Positions 3,844-5,154 of a stretch of 5,154 bases of DNA are shown here, one piece after another. Location: contig DASPUU010000157.1 in the NCBI GenBank assembly GCA_035622755.1, positions 1 through 5,154 of the forward strand, written 5' to 3'. The notes under the pieces are model-generated. The model worked only from the letters and a program-made list of their open reading frames with translations. It made no database searches and was not told the origin of the DNA. A program made the position numbers and the translations under genes. Position 1 is the stretch's first letter, and each line of letters begins with the position of its first letter. This stretch comes from JADGRA01 sp035622755 (GTDB lineage: Bacteria > Myxococcota > Myxococcia > Myxococcales > Myxococcaceae).

Positions 3844-5154
3844 TCAGGGAGCCTCGCCCACCGGCGAAGGAAGGGTCGGGTGAGCGTGACTCCCCCGCCT
3901 CCGTTCCTGAGATGGCCGGGCCGGCGGGAGCGCCTCGGCCATGCGCTTCACCGCCTCGTCGAGCTCGCGCTCGTCGAGCGGGGTGAAGCCGAGCCGGGTC
4001 GCCTGCAGCGTGGCGCCGTCGAAGTCGTAGAAGCGCCCTCCGCGGAAGGCGACGCCGCGTCCCACGGCGCGCGCCGACCAGGCCTCCACGTCCACGTCCG
4101 GTGCCACCCGGGCCCAGAGCGCCATCCCCCCGGGCGGCACGGTGAACTCGACCACGCTCGCCAGCCGCCGCCGAAGCGCCTCCACCAGCGCGTCGCGCCG
4201 CGCGCGGTTCACGCGCCGCATCCGCCGGACGTGGCGCATCAGGTCGCCATCCTCGAAGAGCTCGGCGACGGCGCACTCGTGGGCCAGATCGCCTTGCAGG
4301 TCGGCCACCTGGCGGAGGGCCTGGATGCGCTCCAGGACGGCGGGCGGGGCGACCAGGTACCCGATGCGCAGCCCCGGGGCGAGCACCTTGGACAGGGTCC
4401 CCACGTAGACCACCACTCCCGCCTCGTCGCGGGCGGCCAGGGGAAGCACGGGCCGCCCGTCGTAGTGAAACTCGTGGTCGTAGTCGTCCTCGATGACCGC
4501 GATGCGCAGGGCCCGCGCCAGCTGAAGCAGCTGCATTCGCCGGGCCGCGGGGAGAACGGCGGTGGTCGGGAACTGGTGGTGCGGCGTGACGTAGACGGCG
4601 CGGATGCGCCGGCGCGCCGCCAGCTCCTCCAGCGCGGCCACGTCCAGGCCGGCCCCGTCGACGGGAACTGGAAAGAGCTCGGCGCCGGCGAGTCGGAGGG
4701 CGGTCCAGGCCCCGCGGTGGCCGAGGCACTCCACCGCCACCACGTCCCCCGGGCGGAGAAGCGCCCGGGCCACCAGGTCCAGCGCCATCTGGCTGCCCCG
4801 CGTCACCACCACGTCCTCCGGACCACAGGCGATGGCCCGGGTGGTGGTGAGCATCTCGGAGAGCGCGCTCCGCAGGCGGACGTGGCCGCGCGGGTCGCCG
4901 TAGCCGAGCAGCTCCGCGCCGTGCCGGGCCAGGGCGCGGCGGTAGGCGCGGGTCAGCTCGGCCACCGGCACCAGCCGCGGGTCGGGCGCTCCCTTGGCCA
5001 GCACCAGCGTCCCCTCCGGCCAGGCCGGCGGCAGCGGCAGCTCCAGCGGCGGACCGAGGTCATATCCGGCGCGGGCCCGGTGAGGGCCGACGGCGCGCGG
5101 AGCCAGCGGTCCGCGGAGCGGCGCGGAGAGCTGGCGGGCGACGAAGGTTCCACC
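3844..5154 (-). CDS. MocR/PdxR-type regulator: GntR helix-turn-helix fused to aminotransferase-like domain (5' end cut)
   Basis: PLP-binding transcriptional regulator of the MocR family; 436 residues are visible. The fragment opens with GGTFVAR, the usual end of a GntR winged helix, so the DNA-binding domain lies beyond position 5154. A Pro/Arg-rich linker follows (about residues 10-48), then a fold-type I aminotransferase domain: GYGDPRG (84-90), VTRGSQMALDL (about 117-127), TPHHQFPTT (190-198), IEDDYDHEF (221-229, PLP pyridine-binding Asp), PLP lysine K256 in GTLSKVLAPGLRIGYLVAP, and substrate-carboxylate Arg in TRLGF (387). All PLP-site residues I can check are present, so it should bind PLP or an external aldimine. 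MocR proteins commonly control a divergent gene for vitamin B6, amino acid or amine metabolism; that neighbour is outside the window. The last 25 residues (PARPSQERRR onward) go past the normal family end. Small genes B and A follow on the same strand. Confidence 0.93.
   Translation of the reverse strand, partial: GGTFVARQLSAPLRGPLAPRAVGPHRARAGYDLGPPLELPLPPAWPEGTLVLAKGAPDPRLVPVAELTRAYRRALARHGAELLGYGDPRGHVRLRSALSEMLTTTRAIACGPEDVVVTRGSQMALDLVARALLRPGDVVAVECLGHRGAWTALRLAGAELFPVPVDGAGLDVAALEELAARRRIRAVYVTPHHQFPTTAVLPAARRMQLLQLARALRIAVIEDDYDHEFHYDGRPVLPLAARDEAGVVVYVGTLSKVLAPGLRIGYLVAPPAVLERIQALRQVADLQGDLAHECAVAELFEDGDLMRHVRRMRRVNRARRDALVEALRRRLASVVEFTVPPGGMALWARVAPDVDVEAWSARAVGRGVAFRGGRFYDFDGATLQATRLGFTPLDERELDEAVKRMAEALPPARPSQERRRGSHAHPTLPSPVGEAP
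3852..3890. repeat. Possible dispersed palindromic repeat at the 3' end of the MocR gene
   Basis: CCTCGCC-CACC-GGCGAAGG (3852-3870) forms an imperfect hairpin with one bulge. It is followed by AAGGGTCGGGTGAGCGTGA. On the coding strand this gives SHAHPTLPSPVGEAP, which resembles the translation of dispersed intergenic repeats in many GC-rich genomes (LTLPSPVGE-like). It may be a repeat that entered the gene end and supplied a new tail and stop. Only one copy is in this window, so dispersal cannot be shown. Confidence 0.3.

Noticed and set aside
3443..4729. 428-codon minus-strand frame across MocR and the small genes
   Set aside because: The part within MocR is a shadow of the aminotransferase frame. 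Only its last 29 codons, which have their own ribosome site, are kept as a possible leader peptide.

Overview
This is a gene-dense, very GC-rich window (roughly 70% by eye) from a free-living bacterium. The base composition, ATG/GTG starts with strong GGAGG-type ribosome sites, a LytS/LytT two-component pair, an exported-type amidohydrolase and a MocR regulator would fit a Myxococcota-like genome. That taxonomic guess is weak and rests on no marker gene. No RNA gene, CRISPR array, insertion sequence or phage gene is visible.

Layout. Positions 1-1814 (minus strand) hold a two-gene operon. A four-helix membrane histidine kinase of the LytS type (684-1814) is followed 3 nt later by its LytTR response regulator (1-680, cut by the left edge). 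A 190-nt divergent region (1815-2004) carries several short inverted and direct repeats that look like operators. It separates the operon from a plus-strand, metal-dependent amidohydrolase of the prolidase/imidazolonepropionase-like group (2005-3288), whose metal site is complete. From the right edge inward, the minus strand reads a MocR/PdxR-type regulator (GntR helix-turn-helix fused to an aminotransferase fold; 3844 to beyond 5154), then two small tandem genes, B (3594-3761, 55 aa) and A (3310-3468, 52 aa). Gene A ends 21 nt from the convergent amidohydrolase stop.

The most unusual part is 3310-3843. Genes A and B are paralogues of a small protein I do not recognise. Their N-terminal halves are basic and divergent, while their last 25 residues are nearly the same (WPxLxxIDFEGEDTSLTQxExxxLK). 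In both genes the ribosome-binding site is perfectly complementary over 9 nt to a segment just upstream. For B that segment starts a few bases after the MocR stop. For A it lies inside a 29-codon leader ORF that has its own strong ribosome site. This suggests that translation of each small gene is masked by an RNA hairpin and opened by translation of the ORF before it.

How the parts may work together: the kinase and regulator should form one signalling pair, possibly acting on the shared divergent promoter and so on the amidohydrolase. The MocR regulator and the two small proteins form a separate co-directional unit. No sequence evidence links the two halves functionally.
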